Positions 55,290 to 64,000 of a DNA stretch of 64,000 bases are shown here, one piece after another. The notes beneath the pieces are model-generated. The model had not been told where the DNA came from. It saw only the letters and a program-made list of their open reading frames with translations, and ran no database searches. The translations under genes and the position numbers were made by a program. Where the stretch lies: positions 1 to 64,000 of the forward strand of contig RDXM01000125.1 of NCBI GenBank assembly GCA_004292595.1, given 5' to 3'. The number at the start of each line of letters is the position of its first letter. Within the stretch, counting starts at the first letter, position 1. Origin of the DNA: Candidatus Kapaibacterium sp. Lineage in GTDB: Bacteria; Bacteroidota; Ignavibacteria; Kapaibacteriales; UBA4661.

Positions 55290-55661
55290 ATGAAAAAAAT
55301 TCTTGTCATTGAGGACGACGAATCAATCCGCCGCAGCGTTGGTATGATGCTGCGCATTTCGGGTTTTGAAGCGTTTTATGCGGAAAATGGCTCTATCGGT
55401 TTGCAAATGGCAACCCAGAGTATGCCTGATGTGATTATCTGCGATATTGCTATGCCCGTCATGGATGGATATAGCTTTATTACTGAACTTCGCAAAAATC
55501 CCGCCACATCAAAGATTCCCGTGATTTTCCTTACCGCAAAGGCATCCGATGAAGACCAAGCAAAAGGTAAAGCCATGGGCGCAAATGCGTATCTCACCAA
55601 GCCCATCTGGCCCGCAGACTTGATGAAAACTGTGCAAGAGCAATTGGGCAGCGCGGTGTAA
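55290..55661 (+). CDS. Single-domain response regulator (CheY-like receiver)
   Basis: 123 residues, a receiver domain and nothing else. The acidic pair is in VIEDDESIRR, the phosphoacceptor Asp52 in VIICDIAMPVMDG, the switch Thr in IFLTAKASD and the conserved Lys in AYLTKPIWP. There is no DNA-binding or enzymatic output, so it must act by protein contact or phosphotransfer. It lies 170 bp after the histidine kinase gene in the same direction and is the likely partner. Confidence 0.94.
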   Translation: MKKILVIEDDESIRRSVGMMLRISGFEAFYAENGSIGLQMATQSMPDVIICDIAMPVMDGYSFITELRKNPATSKIPVIFLTAKASDEDQAKGKAMGANAYLTKPIWPADLMKTVQEQLGSAV

Positions 55662-55809
55662 TTTTTACAACATACGCACGTCTTGAAGAAAATAAAATTA
55701 CCGCTCACACGTGTAAAACATCGGTACTATATTCCCGATTGTTTTGCACGTGTTTTCGTTAGAAGAAATTTAGTTGATGTATCAACGGTTGTGCTATCAA
55801 AGAATGCAA

Positions 55810-55839
55810 TGGAGAGACAAGAGCTATGTCTTGTCTCCA
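55810..55839. repeat. Palindromic hairpin upstream of the fadN-type gene
   Basis: TGGAGAGACAAGAGCTATGT continuing to CTTGTCTCCA; GACAAGA pairs perfectly with TCTTGTC, with mostly matched outer arms. Resembles REP-like short palindromes, or could be regulatory. Confidence 0.5.
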
Positions 55840-55912
55840 CAACGATAGATTCTATCATAAGAACGCAATTAACGACCTTTCATAAATAAACCCTACAATT
55901 TACGAGGTGTTC

Positions 55913-58213
55913 ATGTCTCAAACAATCCGCCGTGCTGCGGTTATTGGCTCCGGTACAATGGGAGCAGCTATTTCCGCACACATCGCCAATGCTGGTATTC
56001 CCGTCCTCATGCTTGATATTCCAGCAAAAGAAGGTGCTGACCGCAATGCATATGCAAAAGCAGGCTTGGAACGCGCATCGAAGGCAAAACCCGCTTCCTT
56101 TATGAGCAAAGACCGCGCACGACTTATCACGATTGGCAATACGGAAGATGACATTGCAAAACTTGGCGAAGTAGATTGGATTGTCGAGGCTGTCTTGGAA
56201 GACCTCACCATTAAACGCCAGCTCTGGGAAAAAGTTGAAAAATACGCCGCACCGCACGCTATCATCAGCTCGAACTCAAGCGGTATTCCGATGCACTTGC
56301 AAATCGAAGGGCGTTCACCTGAGTTCCGCAAACGCTTTATCGGTGCGCACTTTTTCACGCCGCCGCGCTACTTGCACCTCTTGGAACTGATTCCAACCAA
56401 AGAAACAGGTGCGGAATACATCAAAACGCTGTCTGAATTTGGCGACCACCAGCTTGGAAAAGGCATCGTTCTTGCGAACGACGTGCCGGGCTTTGTGGCG
56501 AACCGTATCGGCGTGTTTTCGATGGTGAAAGCAATGAACATTATGATGGAAATGGGCTTAACGCAAGACGTGGTGGACGTTCTGACGGGTCCGATTTTGG
56601 GTCGTGCAAGCTCCGCAACCTTCCGCACGGCGGATTTGAGCGGTCTTGACATCATTTTCCACGTAACAAAGGGCTTGAAAGATGCGACGGGCGAAGACTT
56701 TGTGATTCCCGAAATCATTACCAAAATGATGGAGAAAAACTTGCTTGGCGAAAAGACCAAACAAGGCTTCTACAAAGCCACGCGCGACGAAAAAGGCAAG
56801 CGCAAAATCCTCGTGCTGAACTTCAACACCTTCGAGTACGAAGACAAAGGCAAAACGAAAATTCCCGCGCTCGAAGCCATCAAAGAAAAACCGCTTGAAG
56901 AGCGCGTAAAAGCTGCCTTCGCGCTGCAAGATGCGCACGGCGAGTATATTCGCCGCACGACCTACGAACTCATTCATTACGCAGCAAGCAAATTGGGCGT
57001 TGTTGCAGATTCCTACATCGAAATTGACAATGGCTTAAAATGGGGCTTCGGCTGGGAAACGGGTCCGTTTGAAATGGTGGATATGCTCGGCATAAACACG
57101 GTTGTTGATGCCTTGAAAGCAATGGGCAAAGACGTTCCAGCAATTCTTGCCGACAAAGCCGCAAAAGGCGAACGCTTCTACGATGCCGACAAACCCGTGC
57201 CGCGTCCAGTAGGTACCGTGTTCTTGACGGATGTCCGCCGCGATAAAAAGAACGTCCTGAAGGGCAGAGAACACGCAAGCCTTGTGGATATTGGCGATGG
57301 CGTTGTGGCATTGGAATTCCATACCAAAATGAACGTGCTGACCGAAGACGTTGCCGTGCTGATGGAAGAAGCATTGAACGTCATTCCCAAAGGCGGCTAC
57401 GCTGGCTTGGTGATTGGCAATCAGGGCGAACACTTCTGCGCAGGCGCGAATATCTTGGGCGTGGCAATGGCAGCGCAAGCAGGAATGCTTGACCAGCTTT
57501 CTGCTGAAATGCGCAAGATTCAGCGCGGTGTGCGTGGTTTGCGTTACGCGCCATTCCCGGTCGTTACTGGTGTTCACGGCATGACCTTAGGCGGCGGCGT
57601 AGAAGTAGCAATGCTTTCCGACGATGCAACCGCAAGCGCGGAAACCTACATGGGCTTGGTTGAAGCAGGCGTGGGTCTCATTCCATCAGGCGGCGGCTGT
57701 ACAGAATTGCTCTGGCGATTCAACCAGCAACTCCACCCCGACGCAGAGCCGTTTGAAGCCGTCAAACGCGCATTCCAGCTTATTTCAATGGCAAAAGTTT
57801 CCACCTCCGCGCACGAAGCAAAAGAGCTTGGTCTCTTGCGCCCAACGGACTGGATTTCGATGAACCGTGAGCGCGTTCTTGCTGATGCAAAGCGTCGCGT
57901 TCTCGAACTCGCGCCAGAGTACGTTGCGCCGATGCCGCGTGTGATTCGCGTTTTGGGCGAAGCGGCATACGCAAACCTCGCGCTGGCAATCTGGGGTATG
58001 CACGAAGCGAAGTATATCAGCGAATACGATATGCACCTCGCAAAGTCGCTTGCTCGCGTCCTTTCAGGCGGTACGCTGAACTTTGCTACCGACGTAACCG
58101 AAGAATATATGCACGAACTCGAAGTAGAAACCTTTATGTCGCTTTGCGCCGAGAAAAAGACGCAAGAGCGCATTATGGCTATGCTCACGACGGGTAAGCC
58201 GCTTCGGAACTAA
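55913..58213 (+). CDS. fadN: 3-hydroxyacyl-CoA dehydrogenase / enoyl-CoA hydratase, FadN-type
   Basis: 766 residues from ATG 55913; a GTG at 55907 is also in frame. The NAD-binding site is AAVIGSGTMGAAISAHIANAG. SSNSSGIPM, FIGAHFFTPPRYLHLLE and the C-terminal 3HCDH block follow. Unlike FadB/FadJ, the enoyl-CoA hydratase (crotonase) domain is C-terminal (GLVIGNQGEHFCAGANI near residue 500, GMTLGGGVEVAMLSD), as in FadN of Bacillus. It catalyses two consecutive beta-oxidation steps. Thiolase and acyl-CoA dehydrogenase partners are not in this window. Confidence 0.93.
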   Translation: MSQTIRRAAVIGSGTMGAAISAHIANAGIPVLMLDIPAKEGADRNAYAKAGLERASKAKPASFMSKDRARLITIGNTEDDIAKLGEVDWIVEAVLEDLTIKRQLWEKVEKYAAPHAIISSNSSGIPMHLQIEGRSPEFRKRFIGAHFFTPPRYLHLLELIPTKETGAEYIKTLSEFGDHQLGKGIVLANDVPGFVANRIGVFSMVKAMNIMMEMGLTQDVVDVLTGPILGRASSATFRTADLSGLDIIFHVTKGLKDATGEDFVIPEIITKMMEKNLLGEKTKQGFYKATRDEKGKRKILVLNFNTFEYEDKGKTKIPALEAIKEKPLEERVKAAFALQDAHGEYIRRTTYELIHYAASKLGVVADSYIEIDNGLKWGFGWETGPFEMVDMLGINTVVDALKAMGKDVPAILADKAAKGERFYDADKPVPRPVGTVFLTDVRRDKKNVLKGREHASLVDIGDGVVALEFHTKMNVLTEDVAVLMEEALNVIPKGGYAGLVIGNQGEHFCAGANILGVAMAAQAGMLDQLSAEMRKIQRGVRGLRYAPFPVVTGVHGMTLGGGVEVAMLSDDATASAETYMGLVEAGVGLIPSGGGCTELLWRFNQQLHPDAEPFEAVKRAFQLISMAKVSTSAHEAKELGLLRPTDWISMNRERVLADAKRRVLELAPEYVAPMPRVIRVLGEAAYANLALAIWGMHEAKYISEYDMHLAKSLARVLSGGTLNFATDVTEEYMHELEVETFMSLCAEKKTQERIMAMLTTGKPLRN

Positions 58214-58254
58214 GACAGTAAACTGTTAGTAAATGTCCTAAGAATTTCAGATAT

Positions 58255-58310
58255 TGAGCCGCTTTTGCGAGAGTGTTTTGCGCACCTCCGAAAGCGGCTC
58301 AGTTATTTTC
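58255..58310 (+). terminator. Intrinsic terminator after the fadN-type gene
   Basis: TGAGCCGCTTT (58255-58265) with AAAGCGGCTCA (58291-58301), followed by GTTATTTTC. A weak T run but a stable 11-bp stem. Confidence 0.65.
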
Positions 58311-58412
58311 GACCTTATTGAAAGCGCATCAATGCTGCATCAATACGTTTTCTCTTGCCAATTTTGTTAAATCTTTCACAACACATTCCCCACAACACCA
58401 TTCCCCACAACA

Positions 58413-59708
58413 ATGATTGAACGGTACACACGCCCGCAAATGGGCGCAATCTGGAGCGACCACAATAAATTCCGCATTTGGCTAGACATCGAAATTGCTG
58501 CAAGCGAGGCACAGTCTGAGCTTGGCGTTGTTCCCAAAGAAGCGGTTGAAATTATCAAAGCAAAAGCAAACTTCGATGTGAAGCGCGTTTTGGAAATCGA
58601 AGAAACCACCAAGCACGATGTTATCGCCTTTCTGACCAATGTTGCCGAATACGTTGGCGAGCCATCGCGCTACATTCACTTGGGCATGACCTCCAGCGAC
58701 GTGCTGGATACGTGTCTCTCAGTGCAATTAAAGCAAGCGGGAGAGCTTCTCCTTGCAGCAATGGAGCGGCTTCTGGCGGTCTTGGAACGCCGCGCAGTGG
58801 AATCAAAATACACGCTCTGCATCGGGCGCACACACGGCATCCATGCTGAACCCACGACCTTTGGCTTGAAATTTTTACTTTGGCGCGAAGAATGCAAACG
58901 CAATATCGAACGCCTCAAAAGCGGCATCAGTACTATCTCCGTCGGCATGATTAGCGGAGCCGTTGGCACATATGAACACATTTCACCGAAAGTGGAAGAA
59001 TACGTTTCGCAGAAACTCGGTCTGCAGCCCGCGCCCGTTTCGACGCAAGTGATTCAGCGCGACCGCCATGCGGAATATCTATCTACGCTCGCAATTATTG
59101 GCGCGTCGTTGGAGAAAATTGCGGTGGAAATACGCCACTTGCAGCGCACCGAAGTCCTTGAAGCAGAAGAGTTTTTCAGCAAAGGACAGAAAGGAAGTTC
59201 TGCAATGCCGCACAAGCGCAATCCGATTGTTTCCGAGCGCGTTTGCGGTTTGGCGCGACTTTTGCGGGCAAATGCTATGGCAGCAATGGAAAACGTCGCT
59301 CTCTGGCACGAGCGCGATATTTCTCATAGCAGCGTTGAACGGGTGATTTGCCCCGATTCGACCATCACGCTGGATTATATGCTCCATCTGATGACGAATT
59401 TGCTGGATAATCTGCTCATCTACCCCGAAACCATGCGGAAAAACCTTGATTTGACATGTGGTTTGACCTTTTCGCAAACCGTTTTGCTCGAACTCGCCCA
59501 ACGCGGCGTTTCCCGCGAAAATGCCTACGCAATGGTTCAGCGCAATGCCATGAAAACATGGGAACAACGCACACCCTTTCTGGAGTTTCTGAAAAACGAC
59601 CCCGAAATTATGCAGCATTTCACCCCGCAAGAATTGGATGAAATCTGCGCTCCCGAAAAATCCCTCAAAAATGTTGATGCCATTTTTGCGCGGTGTGGTC
59701 TTGCATGA
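58413..59708 (+). CDS. purB: Adenylosuccinate lyase
   Basis: 431 residues. [20 protein letters not shown] opens the protein. [14 protein letters not shown] and [16 protein letters not shown] hold the catalytic His region, and the fumarase-superfamily signature [16 protein letters not shown] (serine near 263) is intact. It removes fumarate from SAICAR and adenylosuccinate in purine synthesis. Length and N-terminus are normal for the family. It is unlinked to other purine genes here. Confidence 0.96.
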   Translation: MIERYTRPQMGAIWSDHNKFRIWLDIEIAASEAQSELGVVPKEAVEIIKAKANFDVKRVLEIEETTKHDVIAFLTNVAEYVGEPSRYIHLGMTSSDVLDTCLSVQLKQAGELLLAAMERLLAVLERRAVESKYTLCIGRTHGIHAEPTTFGLKFLLWREECKRNIERLKSGISTISVGMISGAVGTYEHISPKVEEYVSQKLGLQPAPVSTQVIQRDRHAEYLSTLAIIGASLEKIAVEIRHLQRTEVLEAEEFFSKGQKGSSAMPHKRNPIVSERVCGLARLLRANAMAAMENVALWHERDISHSSVERVICPDSTITLDYMLHLMTNLLDNLLIYPETMRKNLDLTCGLTFSQTVLLELAQRGVSRENAYAMVQRNAMKTWEQRTPFLEFLKNDPEIMQHFTPQELDEICAPEKSLKNVDAIFARCGLA

Positions 59709-59790
59709 TGCCTCTTCCACTCACTTTTAACGTTTGATGCCGTGAAGTACCGTACTCTCTCCTTTGCTCGCCAATGTACCACCCAAGATG

Positions 59791-59860
59791 TAGCGCAGAC
59801 AAGAGTGTCTGCGCTACCAGCAAGAACAGGCTTCGGTAGAACAGACACTCTTGTCTGTTC
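59791..59860. repeat. Diverged paired-hairpin repeat related to family A
   Basis: GTAGCGCAGACA-AGAG-TGTCTGCGCTAC is a perfect hairpin, followed by GAACAGACA-CTCT-TGTCTGTTC. The paired-hairpin design and the CAGACA/TGTCTG core match family A, while outer bases changed in matched pairs. It ends 16 bp before the start codon of the next gene. Confidence 0.75.
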
Positions 59861-59876
59861 CATCCGAAAAGCAGCC

Positions 59877-62800
59877 ATGTTTTGCTGCGCCATTCTCTTC
59901 CTCTTCCAAGCCGCACAAATACTCCTTCCGGCGCAAGTTCGCATTCTCCAACCAATGCAAAACACGCCCATCTTCGGCGGCAGTGATGTAGAAATTCGCT
60001 GGTCGAATGCGCCCAACGACGGGCTGACATCCATCGCCGACAGTGTGCGCATTGAGTACAGCATCAACGACGGCACAAGCTGGGATTTCCTCGCCAATGC
60101 TCGCGGCGGACGCTACATCTGGCGCAATCTGCCGAACTTTCCCACGCAACGCTTTCGTCTACGCATCACGGAGCTTGGTGCAAAAATTTCCACGCAGGGA
60201 ATTACGCAGCAAATGACCATTCCAAGCGCGACGGGCGGCACCACAACAACCGCACCAGTGCTTGTTCCGCACACGGTTCTACGTTTTACTCCCGCGACGA
60301 ATGCTTCTGCAAATTGTCCGAATTTTCCTTTGAATGCGCAGCCGATTATCTTCTGGAAGCCAGACGGCAAGCAGGTTGCAGTCGTAAATGCGGCGTGGAA
60401 TAATGCGCAAAATTGTACCTTTGTTTCCACCGCAACGATTGCCGTTACTATCTACAACGCCGATAACGGTGCGGTTGTGCGGCAATTTTCCTACCAGCGC
60501 ACGATTCAATTGAACAACATTCGCTATTCTAGTTCGATTGCCTACGGAATGGATATGCTCGGCGTTCAGCAAAACTTCTGGACACCTGATGGACGCTTGT
60601 TTGCGTGGTGGAAAGACGAGCGCACGATTGGCGTTTGGGACGCTTCCACGTGGGGCGAACTCGCGGCGTTGCAAGTGCCACGCACCGAAGGCAACAACAT
60701 TTTGTACGAATACAACACCGCATGGCGACCCGATGGCAGCACACTTTTCCTCTATCGCTTGCAAACACAGGTAGAGCCAGCAACGGCAAGTTCCCCAAGC
60801 GGCGTGGCATTGCAGGGCTTGAACCCTATTTTTATGCTGCGCAGCATCATGGAATGGCAGCTCGGAACTGCTATACCCCGCACCATTATTGAAAGTGTGC
60901 CGAATAATCAGTTTAGCTGTTTGGGGCAAATTTCGACGAGCCAGCGCGACCTTTTCCGCGACCTTGGCACAAGCGTTCACTTCAGCAATAATCGGCAAAT
61001 GGCAGCACTGAGCTGTATTCGCGGCGGTATTGAAATTGTGAGCTTGCAGCCGCTTCCAACGCTTCCACCGAATGTGCTGGAAAATATTTTCACGCTCACC
61101 CGCGACGACCTCGCGCCTGTCGCGCCCGATAATCTCGAACCGTTTCCGGGCGTTTCTTTTGCCCGCAACGTGGCGTGGTCGCCGACGGATAATCTTCTGG
61201 CAATTTGGGGCATGACGGGCAACAACAACGACCCGAGTTTGCTGCGCGATTGTAATTGCTTCGTAAACCGCATTCTCCTTGTCAATCCGCGTCTCGGCAC
61301 AACGAGAGTTATTCAAATTCCGTTTCCCGCGCAGTATTGGACAAACGTGTCCTGGAGCCGCGACGGACGCTCACTCATCGTTACGGGCGATGTTGCTCGT
61401 GCGTTGCGTTTTGACGATGGCGATGCCGTCATCATCAACATTCCTGCCAATGGCGATATTCAGCAAGCACAAGTGCAGACGCGGCTTCAGAGCTATGAAC
61501 AGCTCGCAACAGGCACACAATACGGACGCTGGAACAATCCCGACCACCTCTGGAATCCAGATAACACGCGCTTTGCAGGCGGAAACTATCGCCGCTTGGA
61601 TGTGTGGGATGCGCAGCGCGGCGACCTCTTGCACACGCTTGAATTTCCCACAACACTTGATTTGAACAACGTTGTAGCCTGGAGTCCCGACGGTACAAAA
61701 CTTATTTCCACACGCCGCTTTCCGCGTCCGAATTTCCCGCAAAGCGCAGGAAATCTTGCAATGCTCCAAGATACAGCCGCCGTTTTGTTCAATATTCCGA
61801 CCGCAAACCTCGCCGTTTCAGAAAACTTCAGCCTTGCTGCCGCGCCTATTTTGACGGTAACGAGCGGCGCGGTGATTGCGCACGTTCTCTGCGAAGAGCA
61901 AGGCGTGGCGCGGGTTCTCTTGAATAATATCGGTGCGGCGGAATTGCGCATCAGTGAAGCCATGCTGAACATTCCGCGTGTCAATCCAAATGCTCCCGTG
62001 CAAGCGGGCTTGCTGTCCGAGTTTAGCGTGATTCGTTTTCCGCAAAGCATAGCCGCAGGGCGTACCGATACTGCGCTTGTGGCGTTTCGTTCTACGCGCT
62101 TCGGCAGATTCGCAGGAGAAATTCTTTTCCGCTCAAATGCGCTCAACAGCAACCTTGTCGCCGTGCAGCTCGAAGGGCGCAGAGACACGACGGGCATTGT
62201 GTTTCCGAATCCGATGGTAGATGTGCCAGACTACGACCCGCTTAATTTCCAGCGTTCTATTCGCATTACCAATGCTGGTACAATTCCGCTTGATTTTCGC
62301 GGCAGCGAACCCATTGTACGCGGCACAAATGCTCGCATTGAGGGTGTTTTGCCGCCCGTTCTGGCACCGAATCAAACGGGCTTTGTGCTGATTTCCCTCA
62401 CGCCTCCGGTGCCGCTTCGCACCAGAGTTCGTGAGGAATTGCGCCTGCGCGACGCTTGCGGACGTGCTTCGGTAATTTCCGTTTCCATTGGTCGCTCGGC
62501 GGTCTTGGAAGCACCTGATGTGGTCAATCTCGGTTCTATCGTCTGTTCCACTGCGCCAACGATTGCGATTCCGCTTCAAAACACGGGCAATCAACGCATT
62601 TTCATCAACGGCATCGCGGCTATTGCGGGCGAAGCATCGGAATTTCCGTTGCGCAATTTGCCAAGCGACATTGCACCGAATACCACCGCCACGATAGATT
62701 TCGGTTTTACGCCCTTTTCTGCTGGTTTGAAGACCTTTACGATTGAACTTCTCACCAATTCTGCGACGGGAATGAGCAAACGTATCACCATCACTGCTCG

Positions 62801-64000
62801 CAAAGATTCCATCGGATTTTTGCTGCCGCTCGCACCAATTCTCATGTCTGGCGAGCAAGAAAACACGCCGCTTCGCCAAACATTCCGTATCGTAAACACA
62901 GGTACGCTGCCGCTTCGCTGGCAAACGCCGATTGCACTGGGCGACAAACTCATGATTACCAGCATCGAACCTCAAGAAATCTCACCAAATGGCGGTTCTG
63001 CTGAAGCGCGATTGGAGTTTCGCGGCGCGGCGGCGGGCTTTCAATTCGATACCACCTTCACACTTCGCCAAGCTCTCTGCGATGTAAGTGCTAGCGCACG
63101 AGTATCGGTGCGGATTTTGCTGGTGCCGCGTCTTGCTGTTGAGGTTCCGCCCTTGAATCTCATCTGCGAATCCACCACGCTCGCAACCGTGCGCCTTCGG
63201 AACGATGGTTCGGGCGATACGCGCATTGAGCGCGTAACGCTCACGGGCGCGAATGCGGGCGAGTTTCGTGTGGAGTCCGTCCCATCGGTGATTCCACGCG
63301 GGCAGTCCGATGTGCTGCGCCTCCGCTTCACGCCGACATCCCAAGGCACAAAACAAGCCGCGCTGAACATTCTTACCAATGCGTTTGAAAATACCTCGAA
63401 TATCGCTATCTCTGCACGCAAGGATTCATCGGGCTTGCAGATTTTGGAGCGCGTGTTGGATTTTGGCTCGGTTGGTACGCAGCAAGAAGTGGTGCGGAGT
63501 TTCAGCATTCAGAATCGCGGAACATTGGTCGAACCGTTGAATTTTCCCAGCGAAGCAAACAGCCCGTTTACGATTTTGTCCGTGCAGCCGAATCCGCTTC
63601 CGCCCAACAGCACGGCGCAAGTGCGGGTGCGCTTTTTCACGGGGACAGGCGGAAATTTTGTGCGGCGGCTTACGCTGCGTGATGCCTGTGCGCGAGAGAT
63701 TCCGCTTGAGTGGGTGGCACGAGCCGTAGGTGGCATTGTGACGCTGCAAAGCAGTATTGAAGCGGCTCCTGGGCGAGAGGTAGAAGTGCCGATATTCTTG
63801 CGCAATCGCTCTGGCGTAAGCGTGGGAACGCGCATTGGTCTGGAAATGACGGTGAGCAATGCCTCCGTGCTTGAAGCAGCAGAATCCATGCCGCCTCCAG
63901 CGAGCAATAGCGTTCAAAACGGCATCCGCACCCTCAGCTACACTACTGCGCTTGCCTCCGATAACGAAGCCGAGCCAGTTCTGCGCTTAAAATTACGCGG
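59877..64000 (+). CDS. Giant secreted protein, 5' part (propeller plus choice-of-anchor-D domains)
   Basis: Open from ATG 59877 to the right edge in one frame (about 1374 residues seen, end missing). A signal peptide (FCCAILFLFQAAQILLPAQ) is followed by a region with WD40-like features (FWTPDGRLFAWW, VAWSPTDNLLAIWG, VSWSRDGRSLIV, VAWSPDGTKLIS). From about residue 640 there are repeated Ig-like choice-of-anchor-D/ASH domains (PLQNTGNQRIFINGI, VRLRNDGSGDTRIERVTL, FTPTSQGTKQAALNILTN). Such proteins in this phylum are usually cell-surface and end in a T9SS sorting domain, which would lie beyond the window. The GTG at 59742 is in frame but falls before the repeat and is less likely. Confidence 0.85.
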   Translation, partial: MFCCAILFLFQAAQILLPAQVRILQPMQNTPIFGGSDVEIRWSNAPNDGLTSIADSVRIEYSINDGTSWDFLANARGGRYIWRNLPNFPTQRFRLRITELGAKISTQGITQQMTIPSATGGTTTTAPVLVPHTVLRFTPATNASANCPNFPLNAQPIIFWKPDGKQVAVVNAAWNNAQNCTFVSTATIAVTIYNADNGAVVRQFSYQRTIQLNNIRYSSSIAYGMDMLGVQQNFWTPDGRLFAWWKDERTIGVWDASTWGELAALQVPRTEGNNILYEYNTAWRPDGSTLFLYRLQTQVEPATASSPSGVALQGLNPIFMLRSIMEWQLGTAIPRTIIESVPNNQFSCLGQISTSQRDLFRDLGTSVHFSNNRQMAALSCIRGGIEIVSLQPLPTLPPNVLENIFTLTRDDLAPVAPDNLEPFPGVSFARNVAWSPTDNLLAIWGMTGNNNDPSLLRDCNCFVNRILLVNPRLGTTRVIQIPFPAQYWTNVSWSRDGRSLIVTGDVARALRFDDGDAVIINIPANGDIQQAQVQTRLQSYEQLATGTQYGRWNNPDHLWNPDNTRFAGGNYRRLDVWDAQRGDLLHTLEFPTTLDLNNVVAWSPDGTKLISTRRFPRPNFPQSAGNLAMLQDTAAVLFNIPTANLAVSENFSLAAAPILTVTSGAVIAHVLCEEQGVARVLLNNIGAAELRISEAMLNIPRVNPNAPVQAGLLSEFSVIRFPQSIAAGRTDTALVAFRSTRFGRFAGEILFRSNALNSNLVAVQLEGRRDTTGIVFPNPMVDVPDYDPLNFQRSIRITNAGTIPLDFRGSEPIVRGTNARIEGVLPPVLAPNQTGFVLISLTPPVPLRTRVREELRLRDACGRASVISVSIGRSAVLEAPDVVNLGSIVCSTAPTIAIPLQNTGNQRIFINGIAAIAGEASEFPLRNLPSDIAPNTTATIDFGFTPFSAGLKTFTIELLTNSATGMSKRITITARKDSIGFLLPLAPILMSGEQENTPLRQTFRIVNTGTLPLRWQTPIALGDKLMITSIEPQEISPNGGSAEARLEFRGAAAGFQFDTTFTLRQALCDVSASARVSVRILLVPRLAVEVPPLNLICESTTLATVRLRNDGSGDTRIERVTLTGANAGEFRVESVPSVIPRGQSDVLRLRFTPTSQGTKQAALNILTNAFENTSNIAISARKDSSGLQILERVLDFGSVGTQQEVVRSFSIQNRGTLVEPLNFPSEANSPFTILSVQPNPLPPNSTAQVRVRFFTGTGGNFVRRLTLRDACAREIPLEWVARAVGGIVTLQSSIEAAPGREVEVPIFLRNRSGVSVGTRIGLEMTVSNASVLEAAESMPPPASNSVQNGIRTLSYTTALASDNEAEPVLRLKLR

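Noticed and set aside
60279-63917. Several long minus-strand open frames at the right edge.
   Set aside because: The plus strand encodes one continuous secreted protein through the same stretch with signal peptide and repeated domains; the reverse frames are shadows.

Overview
The window looks like chromosomal DNA from a Bacteroidota/Chlorobiota-type bacterium, possibly an Ignavibacteria- or Kapabacteria-like lineage. That placement is inferred from gene content: a SusC/SusD pair, proteins with type IX secretion (T9SS) C-terminal sorting domains, NHL, IPT/TIG and choice-of-anchor-D surface proteins, a BatA-type VWA protein, and a Bacteroidota-type promoter (TTTG, 20-nt spacer, TATATTTG) in front of rpsA. 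No rRNA operon, CRISPR array, prophage or intact transposase is visible. One tRNA (Val, GAC) is present.

Layout. 0-2.8 kb: AT-rich accessory stretch with a SIR2-like protein and two membrane-anchored GYF_2 proteins. 3-12.5 kb: housekeeping genes (tRNA-Val, K+-dependent membrane pyrophosphatase, lipoprotein, enolase, phosphohexomutase, DUF971 protein, xseA, APH-like kinase). 12.8-23.6 kb: FIST sensor protein, coiled-coil/nuclease-like protein, six-repeat NHL secreted protein, AtuA-C-like protein, fabG, an RHH-like small protein, acpP, lipase-like lipoprotein and a GT-C-type membrane protein. 23.6-30.1 kb: an 800-bp leader with a possible structured RNA, then susC, susD and a T9SS cargo protein. 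30.2-33.7 kb: small membrane proteins, a DUF4258/YgiT pair, a YciO-type protein and a VWA protein. 33.8-40.3 kb: penicillin acylase-family protein, rpsA and an O-antigen ligase-like protein. 40.4-52.9 kb: a minus-strand block with a BatA/VWA protein, TonB-like lipoprotein, ispG, a small membrane gene, a gene cut by a MITE-like element, a frameshifted hicB, a rhomboid protease, metG and a large sensor-adenylate cyclase fusion. 53-64 kb: a histidine kinase and receiver protein, a FadN-type beta-oxidation enzyme, purB and the start of a giant secreted protein that runs off the right edge.

The most unusual content is the small-repeat ecology. Family A is a paired-hairpin repeat built on CACAGACA-TTCT-TGTCTGTG (seven copies plus a rewritten one before the last gene). 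Family B is a 95-119 bp MITE-like element with TACCGTTT terminal inverted repeats, a central 20-bp palindrome and TTA/TAA flanks. Family C is another paired-hairpin repeat (one full, one half copy). One B copy sits inside an A copy, which orders the two events; another B copy interrupts a gene; a third lies in the leader of a membrane-protein gene. Separately, an 11-bp tandem duplication breaks a hicB antitoxin gene that was fused by TAATG to the rhomboid gene.

Functionally, susC/susD imports an unidentified nutrient, and the next gene may be its exported partner. The kinase/receiver pair and the sensor-cyclase stand back to back at 49-56 kb as a signalling cluster. FabG, AcpP and the FadN-type enzyme belong to fatty-acid synthesis and breakdown but are not clustered.
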